Source: Mesorhizobium sp. Pch-S (GTDB lineage Bacteria > Pseudomonadota > Alphaproteobacteria > Rhizobiales > Rhizobiaceae). Taken from it: 64,000 nucleotides of DNA. Shown in pieces: positions 28,487-37,148 of this stretch. Where the stretch lies: contig NZ_CP029562.1 of assembly GCF_004136315.1 (NCBI RefSeq), forward strand, positions 6,409,501 through 6,473,500, read 5' to 3'. Position 1 is the stretch's first letter, and each line of letters starts with the position of its first letter. Made by a program: the position numbers and the translations under genes. Under the pieces are notes generated by a model. The model did no database searches. It worked only from the letters and a program-made list of their open reading frames with translations, and had not been told where the DNA came from.

Positions 28487-29374
28487 TTACAGTGGTTGCG
28501 CGATGAAGCGCGCGCAGGCCTGTATCCGTTCGCCTGGTTCGAGCTTCACCATGCCGTGGCTGACAGGACCTTCCGGCAGATTGAAAGCGTCGACGGGATG
28601 GGAAACCGGTTCGAAGCAGAAGAAATCGGCATCACCCGACGGAGAGAAAAGCACGTACTGATCCAGCAGATCGCTGGTTTCGACCAGCACTGCCAGGCCG
28701 CGATCCGGCCATTCGATGCGCGCCTTGCGATCCCAGCCGTCGAACCAGTTGTTGACCCAGAACCGCGGCAGCTCACTGCCTCGCATGAAATCCAGGTCTG
28801 GATGCCGTGAAACGGGCTCGACCGTTCGTGGCAGATGGTCGTCACGTTCAAGCCAGACGCGATCAGCCCGGGCCGCCAACCGGGTGTCGTGATCGCGCAC
28901 GAACCATGGGTGGAAGCCCAGACCGTAAGGCAGCGCGAGCGCCGCCTTGTTGGTGACGACGAGTTCCATGACGAGCGTCGCGCCGTCCAGCCTGTAAGTC
29001 ATCAAGGCATCATAGTGAAACGGGCCAGGCCCCGTCCCCTCGAGGGAAAGCGTGACAGCATGATCGCTCGTCTCGACGACAGTCCAGGCTGCGGAAAATG
29101 CACTGCCGTGAATGGGGTATCTTTCGGTCGGCATGTTCGGCTCGACAGCATGAAATGCACCATCGAAAGCAAAGCCGCCACCTGAAACGCGTCCCGAGAA
29201 CGGGACCAGCAAGATGTTCGACAGGCTGAAAGGGTGCCCGGTTTCCGGATCGACCGGGCGGAACACCGGCGTCCAGGCATTGCGATGCATCACGTCGAAG
29301 GACGTCAGTCCTGCTCCCAGATCCGGCCGGATGGTGATCCGGGCGAGCGCGCTGGAGAGACCGAGCGGCGCCAT
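28487..29374 (-). CDS. aldose 1-epimerase family protein
   Basis: Galactose-mutarotase-like enzyme, 295 aa, interconverting anomers of a free sugar. Seen are NILLVPFSGRVSGGGFAFDG (sugar-site Arg region), a His-containing YPIHGSAF, GLGFHPWF (catalytic His region) and FCFEPVSHPVDAFN near the end, with the catalytic Glu. The ATG at 29374 shares its A with the TGA of the upstream dehydrogenase gene (TGATG), so it is translationally coupled and the start is firm. Last gene of the minus-strand carbohydrate operon. Confidence 0.88.
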   Translation of the reverse strand: MAPLGLSSALARITIRPDLGAGLTSFDVMHRNAWTPVFRPVDPETGHPFSLSNILLVPFSGRVSGGGFAFDGAFHAVEPNMPTERYPIHGSAFSAAWTVVETSDHAVTLSLEGTGPGPFHYDALMTYRLDGATLVMELVVTNKAALALPYGLGFHPWFVRDHDTRLAARADRVWLERDDHLPRTVEPVSRHPDLDFMRGSELPRFWVNNWFDGWDRKARIEWPDRGLAVLVETSDLLDQYVLFSPSGDADFFCFEPVSHPVDAFNLPEGPVSHGMVKLEPGERIQACARFIAQPL

Positions 29375-30129
29375 CACCAGCCGCCGTCGATATGGATGTT
29401 CTGTCCGGTGATCAGATCGGAGGCGGGCGAAACCAGGAACAGCACCAGCTCCGCGACATGCACCGGTTCGATGCGTTGCTTCAGGCACTGATTTTCGAGG
29501 ATCCAGTCGTTGTATTCCTGCAGCCGGTCGGCAAAGACCCGCCGCTCGGCATCCGAAACGACGGCACCGGGTGACACGGCGTTGACGCGCACGCCATGCG
29601 GTCCGAGCTCCCGGGCTAGCGTCTTGGTCAGGCCAAGCATGGCTCCCTTCGAGGCGACATAGGGAACATAGCCGTCCCAGCGGCCATTCAGCGTCACCGA
29701 GCAGAAATTGACGATCTTGCCGTAGTGCTTCTGTTTCATCGCAGGCGCCGCCGCGCGTGCAAGTGCAAAGGCAGCTGCGGAATTCACGCGAAGCTGGTCT
29801 TCATATTCATCGAGCGAGAACGCCTCGAACGGCTTGTTGATGATCAGCGCCGCGTTGTTGATAAGGATATCGATGCCACCGCAGCTTGCGGCGAGCGCTT
29901 CGCCTCGCGCCTGCGTCGCGGCAAGGTCGTTGAGATCCTGCCCGACATAAGACGACTGAATCTGACATTTCATGCCGATCTCCAACGCGAATGCCTCGCC
30001 GCCTTCGGCATCCGGTCGATCGAACAGGAGAAGGTTCGCCCCAGCTGCGCCGAGCACCTCAGCCTGCGCACGCCCCAAGGTCCCGAGCGCCCCGGTCAGA
30101 AGCACGTTTTTTCCGGCAAGGATCGTCAT
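29374..30129 (-). CDS. SDR family oxidoreductase (probable sugar dehydrogenase)
   Basis: Short-chain dehydrogenase, 251 aa. NAD(P)-binding LTGALGTLG near residue 12, NNAA near 95, catalytic Ser in NFCSVT, YVASK with Tyr and Lys around 155-159, and the C-terminal LITGQNIHIDGGW. In this setting it most likely oxidises the imported sugar to its lactone. ATG 30129 gives the usual SDR N-terminus; a GTG at 30141 overlapping the preceding stop (GTGA) is the alternative and may be the coupled start. Confidence 0.88.
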   Translation of the reverse strand: MTILAGKNVLLTGALGTLGRAQAEVLGAAGANLLLFDRPDAEGGEAFALEIGMKCQIQSSYVGQDLNDLAATQARGEALAASCGGIDILINNAALIINKPFEAFSLDEYEDQLRVNSAAAFALARAAAPAMKQKHYGKIVNFCSVTLNGRWDGYVPYVASKGAMLGLTKTLARELGPHGVRVNAVSPGAVVSDAERRVFADRLQEYNDWILENQCLKQRIEPVHVAELVLFLVSPASDLITGQNIHIDGGW

Positions 30130-30137
30130 CGGCTTTC

Positions 30138-30869
30138 TCACAAAAGGTCGTGGACTTCATCGATCGAGGTTTCGGCCGTCGGCCGATCGAAAACGATCTC
30201 GCCGCGCGCCATCGCCACGATGCGGTCGCAGGATTGGAAGACGTGCTGCATGTTGTGTGAGATGAAGATGCCGGTCAGCCCCTGTGCCTTGAGGCCTCGC
30301 ACGAAACCGATGACCTTGTTGGTTTCCTTGACCGAGAGATGGTTGGTCGGCTCGTCCAGGATCAGCACCTTGGACCTGAAGTGCATGGCACGCGCGATCG
30401 CAACGCCCTGGCGCTGACCACCCGACAACTCGCCGACCAGGGCATCCGGCGAACGCAGATGCAGATCGACATCGGCGATCGCCTGCACGCTTTCCTCGCG
30501 CATGCGCTTCTGATCCATGAGGCCAAACCCGCCGAATGCCCACCTCAACGGTTCGCGACCGATGAAAAGGTTGCGCGCGATCGACATGGTCGGCACCATG
30601 GAGTTGTACTGGTAGATCGTCTCCAGGCCGTAATGCATGGCATCTTTCGGGGAGCGGAAACGGACCTCCTTGCCCTCGATCAGGATTTCACCGGCATCCT
30701 GGTAATGCACGCCGGACAGGATCTTGATGAGGGTCGACTTGCCGGCGCCATTGTCGCCGACCAGCCCGACCGTCTCGCCGGGGTGGATGATCAGCGAAAC
30801 ATTCTTGAGCGCGTGGACGCCGCTGTACCATTTCTGAAGATTGCGGCACTCGATGATCGGCGTGGTCAT
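30138..30869 (-). CDS. CUT2-type sugar ABC transporter ATPase, single domain
   Basis: Protein of 243 aa powering sugar import. Walker A GDNGAGKST at 38-46, Q-loop YQYN near 86-89, signature LSGGQ at 148-152, Walker B LILDEP at 169-174, and a His switch in FISHN. Most CUT2 ATPases (RbsA, MglA) are doubled; this one has a single domain like FrcA of Sinorhizobium, so it should act as a dimer. The ATG overlaps the permease stop (ATGA), and its own stop abuts the dehydrogenase start. Confidence 0.93.
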   Translation of the reverse strand: MTTPIIECRNLQKWYSGVHALKNVSLIIHPGETVGLVGDNGAGKSTLIKILSGVHYQDAGEILIEGKEVRFRSPKDAMHYGLETIYQYNSMVPTMSIARNLFIGREPLRWAFGGFGLMDQKRMREESVQAIADVDLHLRSPDALVGELSGGQRQGVAIARAMHFRSKVLILDEPTNHLSVKETNKVIGFVRGLKAQGLTGIFISHNMQHVFQSCDRIVAMARGEIVFDRPTAETSIDEVHDLL

Positions 30870-31849
30870 TTGTGCGCCTCCACCTTGATCTTGCGTGAGA
30901 TCCTGGCCATCCAGGCATTGGCGATGACGGCGAACATGGTGAGCAGGCCGATCGCGAACTTGAACCAGTTGGCGTCGACGCGCGACAGGACCAGGCCGTT
31001 GTCGATCGTGCGGATGAGCAGCGTACCGATGATGGCGCCAAACACTGTGCCGATGCCGCCGGCAAGTGCGGTACCGCCGATGACTGCGGCTGCCACGGCC
31101 TGCAGCTCCAGCCCCTCGCCAATCGACGGCAAGGGCGAGCCGAGGCGCAGCACCTGCAGCAGGCCGGCAAAGCCCGCCAGCATCGAACACAGCATGAAGC
31201 AAATGATCTTCACGCGCTTGACCGGAATGCCCATGGAAGCGGCCGCCTCGTTGAAACCGCCGGTGGCGCGGATCCAGTTACCGAAGTTGGTGAGCGACAG
31301 CAGTGCCGCGGCAATGGCCGCTATAACCACGAACCAGACAAAGGACATGCGCAGGATCGCCCCCTGCCAGATGTAGTCGGTAAACAACCAGGTCGGCAGG
31401 TTGTCGGGCAGCAACGGCGGAAAACCGCCGGAGATGACGATGGTGAGCGAGCGGGCGATGAACAGCATGCCCAGTGTGGTGATGAAGCTGGGTATCGCAA
31501 ACTGCAGCGTGATGTAACCGTTGATGAACCCGATCAGGGCGCAGATCGCCAGGCCGATCAGCAAGGCGAGCGGAAACGGAACTCCGGCATTCAGCATCAC
31601 GGCGATGCTCATCGGCATCAGCGCGAAGACCGACCCGACGGAAAGATCGAACTCGCCGCAGATCATCAGAATGGTGACGCCGATCGCCACCAGTGCCATC
31701 TCCGGCAGAAGTCCCATGACGCCGCGGATGTTCTCCACGGACAACAGGATGCCGTTCGACTTGATCTGGAAAACCACCAGCAGGATGACAAGCAGCGCCA
31801 GGCCGGCAAGCTCCGGCTTATCCAGATAGATTTTCAGAAACCGCTTCAT
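30866..31849 (-). CDS. CUT2-type sugar ABC transporter permease
   Basis: Inner-membrane channel subunit, 327 aa, with about ten hydrophobic segments. The family marks are GVLFALMPMS-like repeats, DLSVGSVFAL near residue 67, NGYITLQFAIPSFITTLGML near 110 and the cytoplasmic GGTALAGGIGTVFGAIIGTLL near 258-278 that contacts the ATPase. Homologous to RbsC and FrcC. It is paired with a separate binding protein 62 bases upstream and an ATPase downstream. Confidence 0.93.
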   Translation of the reverse strand: MKRFLKIYLDKPELAGLALLVILLVVFQIKSNGILLSVENIRGVMGLLPEMALVAIGVTILMICGEFDLSVGSVFALMPMSIAVMLNAGVPFPLALLIGLAICALIGFINGYITLQFAIPSFITTLGMLFIARSLTIVISGGFPPLLPDNLPTWLFTDYIWQGAILRMSFVWFVVIAAIAAALLSLTNFGNWIRATGGFNEAAASMGIPVKRVKIICFMLCSMLAGFAGLLQVLRLGSPLPSIGEGLELQAVAAAVIGGTALAGGIGTVFGAIIGTLLIRTIDNGLVLSRVDANWFKFAIGLLTMFAVIANAWMARISRKIKVEAHK

Positions 31850-31911
31850 GGGTGCACACTCGTTGCTCGGCGTCCCGGACCCGCAGGCCGGGACGCCTAC
31901 CGGATTGGGGA

Positions 31912-32886
31912 TCAGCGCAGACCCTGCTTGGACATTTCCATGATCGCCGGAACATCCTTCGGCGTGACGATGCCCTGCCCGGTGTCGATATCGGCCGGAG
32001 TGAGGCCGGCGGTCTTGTGGAGGTAGGCCTGCATGACCGGCATGAAGCCCTGCATGTAGGGCTGCTGATCAACCTGGACCTGCACGTAGCCGGCCTGCAT
32101 CTGCTGCAGGACTTCCGGCACCAGATCGAACCCGCCGAGCAACACCTTGCCGGGCGCGATGCCGCGATCCTTGAGGACCTTGGCGACACTGGCTTCCCAG
32201 TAGCCGGTATCGAAATAGGCCGTCGTGTTGGGATTGGCGTTCAGATAGGCGCCGATGCGATCGGCGGTGAGCGCGAGATCGGTGGCGGAATCGATGCGTG
32301 TAATGTTGATTTCGCGATCCTTGTGCTCTGCCTTGTATTCCTCCAGGAACTTGGTAACGCCGGCTGCACGCTGTTCCGACCAGGTCTGGCCGGGGGCATT
32401 CACGCCGACCAGCAGGTTGAGCGGGCCTTCCTTCGGGAAATTCTCGGACTGCGCCTTGGCCAACGCATAACCCGCCGCGACAAACCCCTGTCCGATAAAG
32501 GCCTTGCGGGCATTGCCCTTGGCGCCCTGGCTGTCGTCGACGTTGACCGCCAGCACAAGAATGCCTGCATCCGTCGCTTCCTTGATCGCGTTGTCGTAGG
32601 CCTTGTCGTCGACGATGGCGACGAAGATCGCGTCCGGCTTGGATGCGATCGCGGCCTGCAGATTGGCCACCGCCTGTTCGACCGAACCTTCCTGCTGCGT
32701 CAGCACCAGCTGGCAGGTGGCGCCAACCTTGGTGCAGGCATCGTCATAACCCTTCTTCACCGACTGCCAGAAGGTGTTGGAGGCCGAGGAATGGCTGATG
32801 AAGATGGTGTTGAGGCCTTCGGCGCCGGCGGGCGACGCCATCAGCGAGAGACCGAGTGCGGTGGTGGCCAGGAACTGTTTGAGCAT
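31912..32886 (-). CDS. sugar ABC transporter substrate-binding protein
   Basis: Periplasmic ribose/fructose-type binding protein, 324 aa. Signal peptide about residues 1-22 (core ATTALGLSLMASPAGA). The type I fold appears as TIFISHSSASNTFWQSVKKGYDDA, AIASKPDAIFVAIVDDKAYDNAI, AGILVLAVNVDD, and late GYVQVQVDQQPYMQG. ATG 32886 is firm because GGAGGAAG lies five bases before it. The ligand is not predictable beyond a pentose- or hexose-like sugar. Confidence 0.92.
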   Translation of the reverse strand: MLKQFLATTALGLSLMASPAGAEGLNTIFISHSSASNTFWQSVKKGYDDACTKVGATCQLVLTQQEGSVEQAVANLQAAIASKPDAIFVAIVDDKAYDNAIKEATDAGILVLAVNVDDSQGAKGNARKAFIGQGFVAAGYALAKAQSENFPKEGPLNLLVGVNAPGQTWSEQRAAGVTKFLEEYKAEHKDREINITRIDSATDLALTADRIGAYLNANPNTTAYFDTGYWEASVAKVLKDRGIAPGKVLLGGFDLVPEVLQQMQAGYVQVQVDQQPYMQGFMPVMQAYLHKTAGLTPADIDTGQGIVTPKDVPAIMEMSKQGLR

Positions 32887-32934
32887 GTCTTCCTCCATTG
32901 CTGTTTTTTGTTGTTGTCTTCACGCAGCCTGCGA

Positions 32935-33624
32935 TCAGTCGCGGTCGAACAGTTCGGCGCGACCGCTGGCGATTGCAGGCAACGAATTCAGGATTTCGCG
33001 CAGATGCAGGCGCATTGCCTGTTCCGCGCCGTTCCGATCACCGCTGGCGATCGCCTCCACGATACGCTCGTGCTGGTCGATCAGCCGTGTCACGTGCATG
33101 TCGTCGACCGACAGAAACCGCACGCGGTCCATCTGCGCCTTGACACCTTCGATGACATTCCAGGCGTAGCTCTTGCCGGCGGAAGCGGCGAGCGTGCGGT
33201 GAAAGAGTTCATCGAGACGCAGGAAGGCAGCGCGATCGTTGTGCGGGACGCTCTTCTGCTGGGCCACTTGCCGGCGCAGCTCATCAATGGCACCGGCGGA
33301 GCGGCTCTCGGCGACCATGCGTACGACATCGGCCTCGATTGCCTCGCGCACGAAACGTGCGTCCATCACCGCCGCAACCGAGATCTTCGTCACGAACGTG
33401 CCCCGTTGCGGCAAGACCTGCACCAGCCCTTCCTCGGAGAGCTTGATGAAAGCCTCGCGCACCGGCTGGCGGCTGACGGACAGGGCTTTGGCGACTTCCG
33501 ATTCGGAAAGACGCTCACCCGGCAGGAGTTCGGCCTGAATGATACGCCTTCGCAGAAGGCGATGGACCTGGGGGCCTACCGTCTCCCCGAGGGAAATACC
33601 GGCAGGCACTGCGGCGGTCTGCAT
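32935..33624 (-). CDS. GntR family regulator (FCD domain), first of two
   Basis: Protein of 229 aa. A winged-helix N-terminus (LLRRRIIQAELLPGERLSES through ALSVSRQPVREAFIKL) is followed by an all-helical FCD domain with the metal or ligand-binding His pattern (ELFHRTL, HERIVEAI, MRLHL). It probably controls this operon in response to a sugar acid. ATG 33624 has GGAGGAGG about 6 bases upstream. It sits inside the operon between the dehydratase and binding-protein genes, 70 and 48 bases from its neighbours. Confidence 0.9.
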   Translation of the reverse strand: MQTAAVPAGISLGETVGPQVHRLLRRRIIQAELLPGERLSESEVAKALSVSRQPVREAFIKLSEEGLVQVLPQRGTFVTKISVAAVMDARFVREAIEADVVRMVAESRSAGAIDELRRQVAQQKSVPHNDRAAFLRLDELFHRTLAASAGKSYAWNVIEGVKAQMDRVRFLSVDDMHVTRLIDQHERIVEAIASGDRNGAEQAMRLHLREILNSLPAIASGRAELFDRD

Positions 33625-33694
33625 GGAACCCTCCTCCCAAGGCGAAACCATCTACCCTACTACCATACCAGTTAAATGCATTTCTGCCTGCCGT

Positions 33695-34894
33695 TCAACT
33701 GGTCTTTGATGAACGGCGACGGACTGTGAATTTCCGATCGAGGTCTTCGGCGAGATCCACACCATGCCCCGGCCCCGGCGGGACAGTGATCATACCGTCG
33801 GCGACGGTGGGCAGCTGCGTGGTGAGATCGGCATACCAGGTCTTGTAGTAGGCACGAACGCTTTCCTGGACGAGCGCGTTGGGCGCATTGAGCGACAGAT
33901 GCGTCGAGGCCGAAAGCACCACCGGTCCGGTGCAATCATGCGGGGCAACCGGCAGGTGCCAGGTTTCTGCCATCGTCGCGATCTTCTTGGCCTCGGAAAG
34001 CCCTCCACACCAGGACAGGTCGAGCATCACCACGCCTGCGGATTCCGTTTCCATCAGGTCGCGAAATGCCCACCGCGTGGCCAAGGTCTCGGAGGCGCAA
34101 AGCGGCGCCCGACTGGCGGCAGCGTAACGCTTCAGACTGGAAAGCGAGTCCATCTTGATCGGATCTTCGTGCCAGAAGGTGGAATAAGGCTCGAGCGCTC
34201 GCGCGATCTGGATGGCCGGCGTCAACTGCCACATCGAGTGGAACTCGACCATGATGTCGATCTTGTCGCCGACCCGCTTGCGGATCTTCTCGAACGGCTC
34301 GAGCGCCTTCCTGAGATCCGGACCTGAAATGTACTGGCCGGCAGTCTTTTCTGCGGCGATATCGAACGGCCAGATCTTCATGGCGGTGATGCCATTCGAC
34401 AGAAGATCCTCGGCCAGATCGTCCGCGCGCTCCAGGAAGCCGTTCAGGTCGTCATAGTCCTGCCCCTGCCTGCCGATGCCGTAGTTAGCCGTCTGCTGCC
34501 CCTTGGCTTCGCGCATGTAGGTGTTGCCAGCGCAGGTGTTGTAGGTGCGGATCTCGCGGCGCGAGAAACCACCGAGCAACTGGGCAATGGGCAGATTGGT
34601 CGACTTGCCGAACAGATCCCAGAGCGCGATGTCGATCGCCGAATTGCCGCGCGTTTCAACCCCGGTTGAGCGAAAGCCAAGATAGCCGTTCAGGTCTTTG
34701 GAAATCTTGTCGATTTCCAGTGGGTCACGCCCAAGCAGCCTGGGTGCCGCCACTTCATGGACATAGGCTTCGACTGTTTCGGCCATGAAGAAGGTTTCGC
34801 CGAGACCGGCGATGCCTTCATCCGTGTGGACACGCACCCAAAGAATGTTCGGGAACTCAGTGACCCGAATGGTCTCGAACTCGGTGATCTTCAT
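33695..34894 (-). CDS. enolase-superfamily sugar-acid dehydratase (mandelate racemase/muconate lactonizing group)
   Basis: Protein of 399 aa that abstracts the proton alpha to a carboxylate and, in sugar-acid members, removes water to give a 2-keto-3-deoxy acid. Expected catalytic residues are visible: Lys173 in AMKIWPF, metal ligands Glu217 (VEFHS), Glu243 (WHEDP) and Glu269 (ASET) with equal spacing, and His319 in APHDC. First ligand Glu rather than the more common Asp and the EFHSMW context set it apart from mandelate racemase itself. Substrate unassigned. Starts three bases past the second GntR gene. Confidence 0.9.
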   Translation of the reverse strand: MKITEFETIRVTEFPNILWVRVHTDEGIAGLGETFFMAETVEAYVHEVAAPRLLGRDPLEIDKISKDLNGYLGFRSTGVETRGNSAIDIALWDLFGKSTNLPIAQLLGGFSRREIRTYNTCAGNTYMREAKGQQTANYGIGRQGQDYDDLNGFLERADDLAEDLLSNGITAMKIWPFDIAAEKTAGQYISGPDLRKALEPFEKIRKRVGDKIDIMVEFHSMWQLTPAIQIARALEPYSTFWHEDPIKMDSLSSLKRYAAASRAPLCASETLATRWAFRDLMETESAGVVMLDLSWCGGLSEAKKIATMAETWHLPVAPHDCTGPVVLSASTHLSLNAPNALVQESVRAYYKTWYADLTTQLPTVADGMITVPPGPGHGVDLAEDLDRKFTVRRRSSKTS

Positions 34895-34897
34895 CGA

Positions 34898-35629
34898 TCA
34901 ATACACTCCAGCAGCGAGCAACGCCTTCACCGTCAGGTCGAAATGCTCGACCATGGCGGCCTCTCCTTTGGCAGGATCGCCATTGGCGATGGCCTGGGCG
35001 ATCGCCAGATGCGTGTCGACGCTTTCCTGCCGTGTCTCATTGCTGCCGCGGCTTGCCCATCCGATCGGCCAGGTGTGACGCGTGACGACATGGAAAGACC
35101 CGACGATCATCGAAAACATCGGATTCCTCGACGCAGTACCGATCGCTTCGTGAAAGGCGATGTCGTGTTCCATGACCTTTTGCGGCTCATGAAAATCCCG
35201 CTGCATGGCCTCGGCGAGTTTCAGGATTTCGGCCGCCTCCTTGTCCGTACGCCTCAGGGCTGCGAGCGCGACCGTGCGCCGTTCGACGGTGCGCCGGACA
35301 TCGAATATCTGCTGGATGGTGGCCTGATTGGTGTGGACGGCATGGTCTGTGATCATGGCCAGCACATCCGCCCTCGGCGCCGCGACCCGGGCGCGCCGGC
35401 CATTGCCGACATCGATCAATGTCAGCGCCGCCAGCGAGCGATAGGCCTCGCGGACGATGGTGCGTGAGGTGCCCGTCAACTCGCAGAAAGCCCCCTCGCT
35501 CGGCAACTCGTCGCCGACCTGAAGACCGTTATCGCGGATGTGGGTCTGAACCGCCGTCATCACGCGATCCACCAGCCCTTCTCCGCCCGGCTGACCGACC
35601 AGCTCCCTGGAAGTGGACGTCGTTTCCAT
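34898..35629 (-). CDS. GntR family regulator (FCD domain), second of two
   Basis: Protein of 243 aa. Winged helix with LQVGDELPSEGAFCELTGTSRTIVREAYRSL followed by a C-terminal FCD domain (EHDIAFHEAIG, THLAIAQAI, MVEHFDLTV). First gene of the minus-strand operon and only three bases before the dehydratase gene, hence probably autoregulated through the palindromes at its promoter. Only low similarity to the first GntR is apparent by eye, so this is not a recent duplication. Confidence 0.9.
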   Translation of the reverse strand: METTSTSRELVGQPGGEGLVDRVMTAVQTHIRDNGLQVGDELPSEGAFCELTGTSRTIVREAYRSLAALTLIDVGNGRRARVAAPRADVLAMITDHAVHTNQATIQQIFDVRRTVERRTVALAALRRTDKEAAEILKLAEAMQRDFHEPQKVMEHDIAFHEAIGTASRNPMFSMIVGSFHVVTRHTWPIGWASRGSNETRQESVDTHLAIAQAIANGDPAKGEAAMVEHFDLTVKALLAAGVY

Positions 35630-35636
35630 CGCAACT

Positions 35637-35693
35637 ACCTATCATATAGGTCAAAACCAACCTTGCAATAGATTCGCTATTGCCTATTGTCAA
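35637..35693 (-). promoter_or_regulatory. operon promoter with two palindromic operators
   Basis: On the minus strand a -35 TTGACA (35693-35688) and a -10-like TATTGC (35670-35665) are separated by 17 bases. A palindrome CAATAG-ATTCG-CTATTG (35666-35682) overlaps the spacer and -10. A second, ACCTAT-CAT-ATAGGT (35637-35651), lies between the expected transcription start and the GntR start codon. Both look like GntR operators. The rest of the gap to 35956 holds no further gene. Confidence 0.7.
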
Positions 35694-35956
35694 CGCGATT
35701 GTCGAAAGCAGGAGGATGGATGCGAGCCGAAATTTTCTTCGATGCACGCGATGTCGTCGGCGCAAGCATCATCTGGCTCGGCGAGAGAAAAGCTTCCGGC
35801 GTTCGTCCCTGCATCGGCGCGGAACCTGCTAACCTCTCTAGTTCGGACTGCCGCACAATGATCCGGTGATCGACTGGCTGGTGCAGCAACCAGGCTCCGC
35901 GCTGGAGCTTGCGAACATCCTGAAAATCGAACCTAATCGCCCCAAAACAGGAGCAA

Positions 35957-37111
35957 GTGACAGTGACAATCGATGTCTTCGCCAGCGGTACATTCGTCGG
36001 GCGGGTTTGGAATCCCTCCGTCGCAGGCCCCAGTCTGGTCATGGTCCGTGACGGCAAGCTGATCGACATCACGTCAAAAACCACACCGACGATGCGCGAC
36101 CTGCTCGAACGCGAAGACGCCGCCGAGTATGTTGCGCAGGCCGACGGTCCGGTTCTGGCATCGCTGGCGGAGCTGCTGACGCAATCAGGGGGCGATCAGG
36201 ATCCGCAGGCCGTGCATCTTCTGGCACCCAATGACCTTCAGGCCGTCAAGGCCTGCGGCGTAACCTTTGCGCGCTCGATGATCGAGCGTGTCATCGAGGA
36301 GCGCGCCGCCGGCAACCCGGACCTCGCCACCAAGATCCGGGAAAAGGTCGTTGCCATCGTCGGCGACAGCCTGCGCAATCTGAAAGCAGGCTCGGTCGAG
36401 GCGGCGAGGGTCAAGGAAGCGCTGATCGAGGACGGCGTCTGGTCGCAATATCTGGAGGTCGGGATAGGCCCGGACGCCGAGGTCTTCTCCAAGGCGCAGG
36501 TGCTTTCATCGGTCGGCCACGGCGCGGACGTCGGGCTTCACCCGATCTCGAAATGGAACAATCCCGAACCCGAAATCGTGGTTGTCGTGAACTCCGCTGG
36601 CACGGTGAAGGGGGCAACACTCGGCAACGACGTCAATCTGCGCGATGTCGAGGGGCGTTCGGCGCTGCTGCTCGGCAAAGCCAAGGACAACAACGCCTCC
36701 TGCTCGATCGGCCCCTTCATCAGGTTGTTCGACGCCTCCTACACGATCGATGACGTGCGCAATGCGGAATTGAGGCTGAAGGTGGCGGGCGAAGACGGCT
36801 TCGTGCTCGACGGCAGAAGCTCGATGAAGGAAATCAGCCGCGACCCGCTCGATCTCGTGTCGCAGACCATCGGCCGTCATCATCAGTATCCGGACGGCCT
36901 GGCGCTCTTCATGGGCACGCTTTTTGCCCCGACCGAGGATCGTGGGACGCCAGGGCAAGGTTTCACCCACAAGATCGGCGACGTCGTCACGATTTCCAAT
37001 GACCAACTCGGCTCGCTGACGAACCGGGTCCGCCTCTCCACGGATTGTCCGCCGTGGGTTTTCGGGCCATCGCACCTCATGCGCAACCTGGCGGCACGAC
37101 AGCTGCTTTGA
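35957..37111 (+). CDS. fumarylacetoacetate hydrolase family enzyme (probable 2-keto-3-deoxy-acid dehydratase)
   Basis: Protein of 384 aa. Its C-terminal half carries the FAH fold: NNPEPEIVVVVNSAG with acidic metal ligands, GATLGNDVNLRDVEG with Asp, GKAKDNNASCSIGPF with the active-site Lys, and later GFTHKIGDVVTIS. FAH-family members beside sugar-acid dehydratases often are 2-keto-3-deoxypentonate dehydratases (KdaD type). It is divergent from the GntR operon and shares the control region. The start is GTG 35957 or, better spaced from GGAG, GTG 35963. Confidence 0.85.
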   Translation: MTVTIDVFASGTFVGRVWNPSVAGPSLVMVRDGKLIDITSKTTPTMRDLLEREDAAEYVAQADGPVLASLAELLTQSGGDQDPQAVHLLAPNDLQAVKACGVTFARSMIERVIEERAAGNPDLATKIREKVVAIVGDSLRNLKAGSVEAARVKEALIEDGVWSQYLEVGIGPDAEVFSKAQVLSSVGHGADVGLHPISKWNNPEPEIVVVVNSAGTVKGATLGNDVNLRDVEGRSALLLGKAKDNNASCSIGPFIRLFDASYTIDDVRNAELRLKVAGEDGFVLDGRSSMKEISRDPLDLVSQTIGRHHQYPDGLALFMGTLFAPTEDRGTPGQGFTHKIGDVVTISNDQLGSLTNRVRLSTDCPPWVFGPSHLMRNLAARQLL

Positions 37112-37148
37112 ATGCAGCCGAGCTGTTGAGCAGCCTTTGGAGCGGGTC

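Noticed and set aside
31852..33675. Long open frame (607 codons) opposite the sugar binding protein and GntR genes
   Set aside because: It spans two genes and their gap on the other strand, with His/Arg-rich composition and no domain.
35687..35869. 60-codon open frame in the gap between the second GntR gene and the FAH gene
   Set aside because: It overlaps the promoter palindromes, lacks a ribosome site and has no family resemblance.
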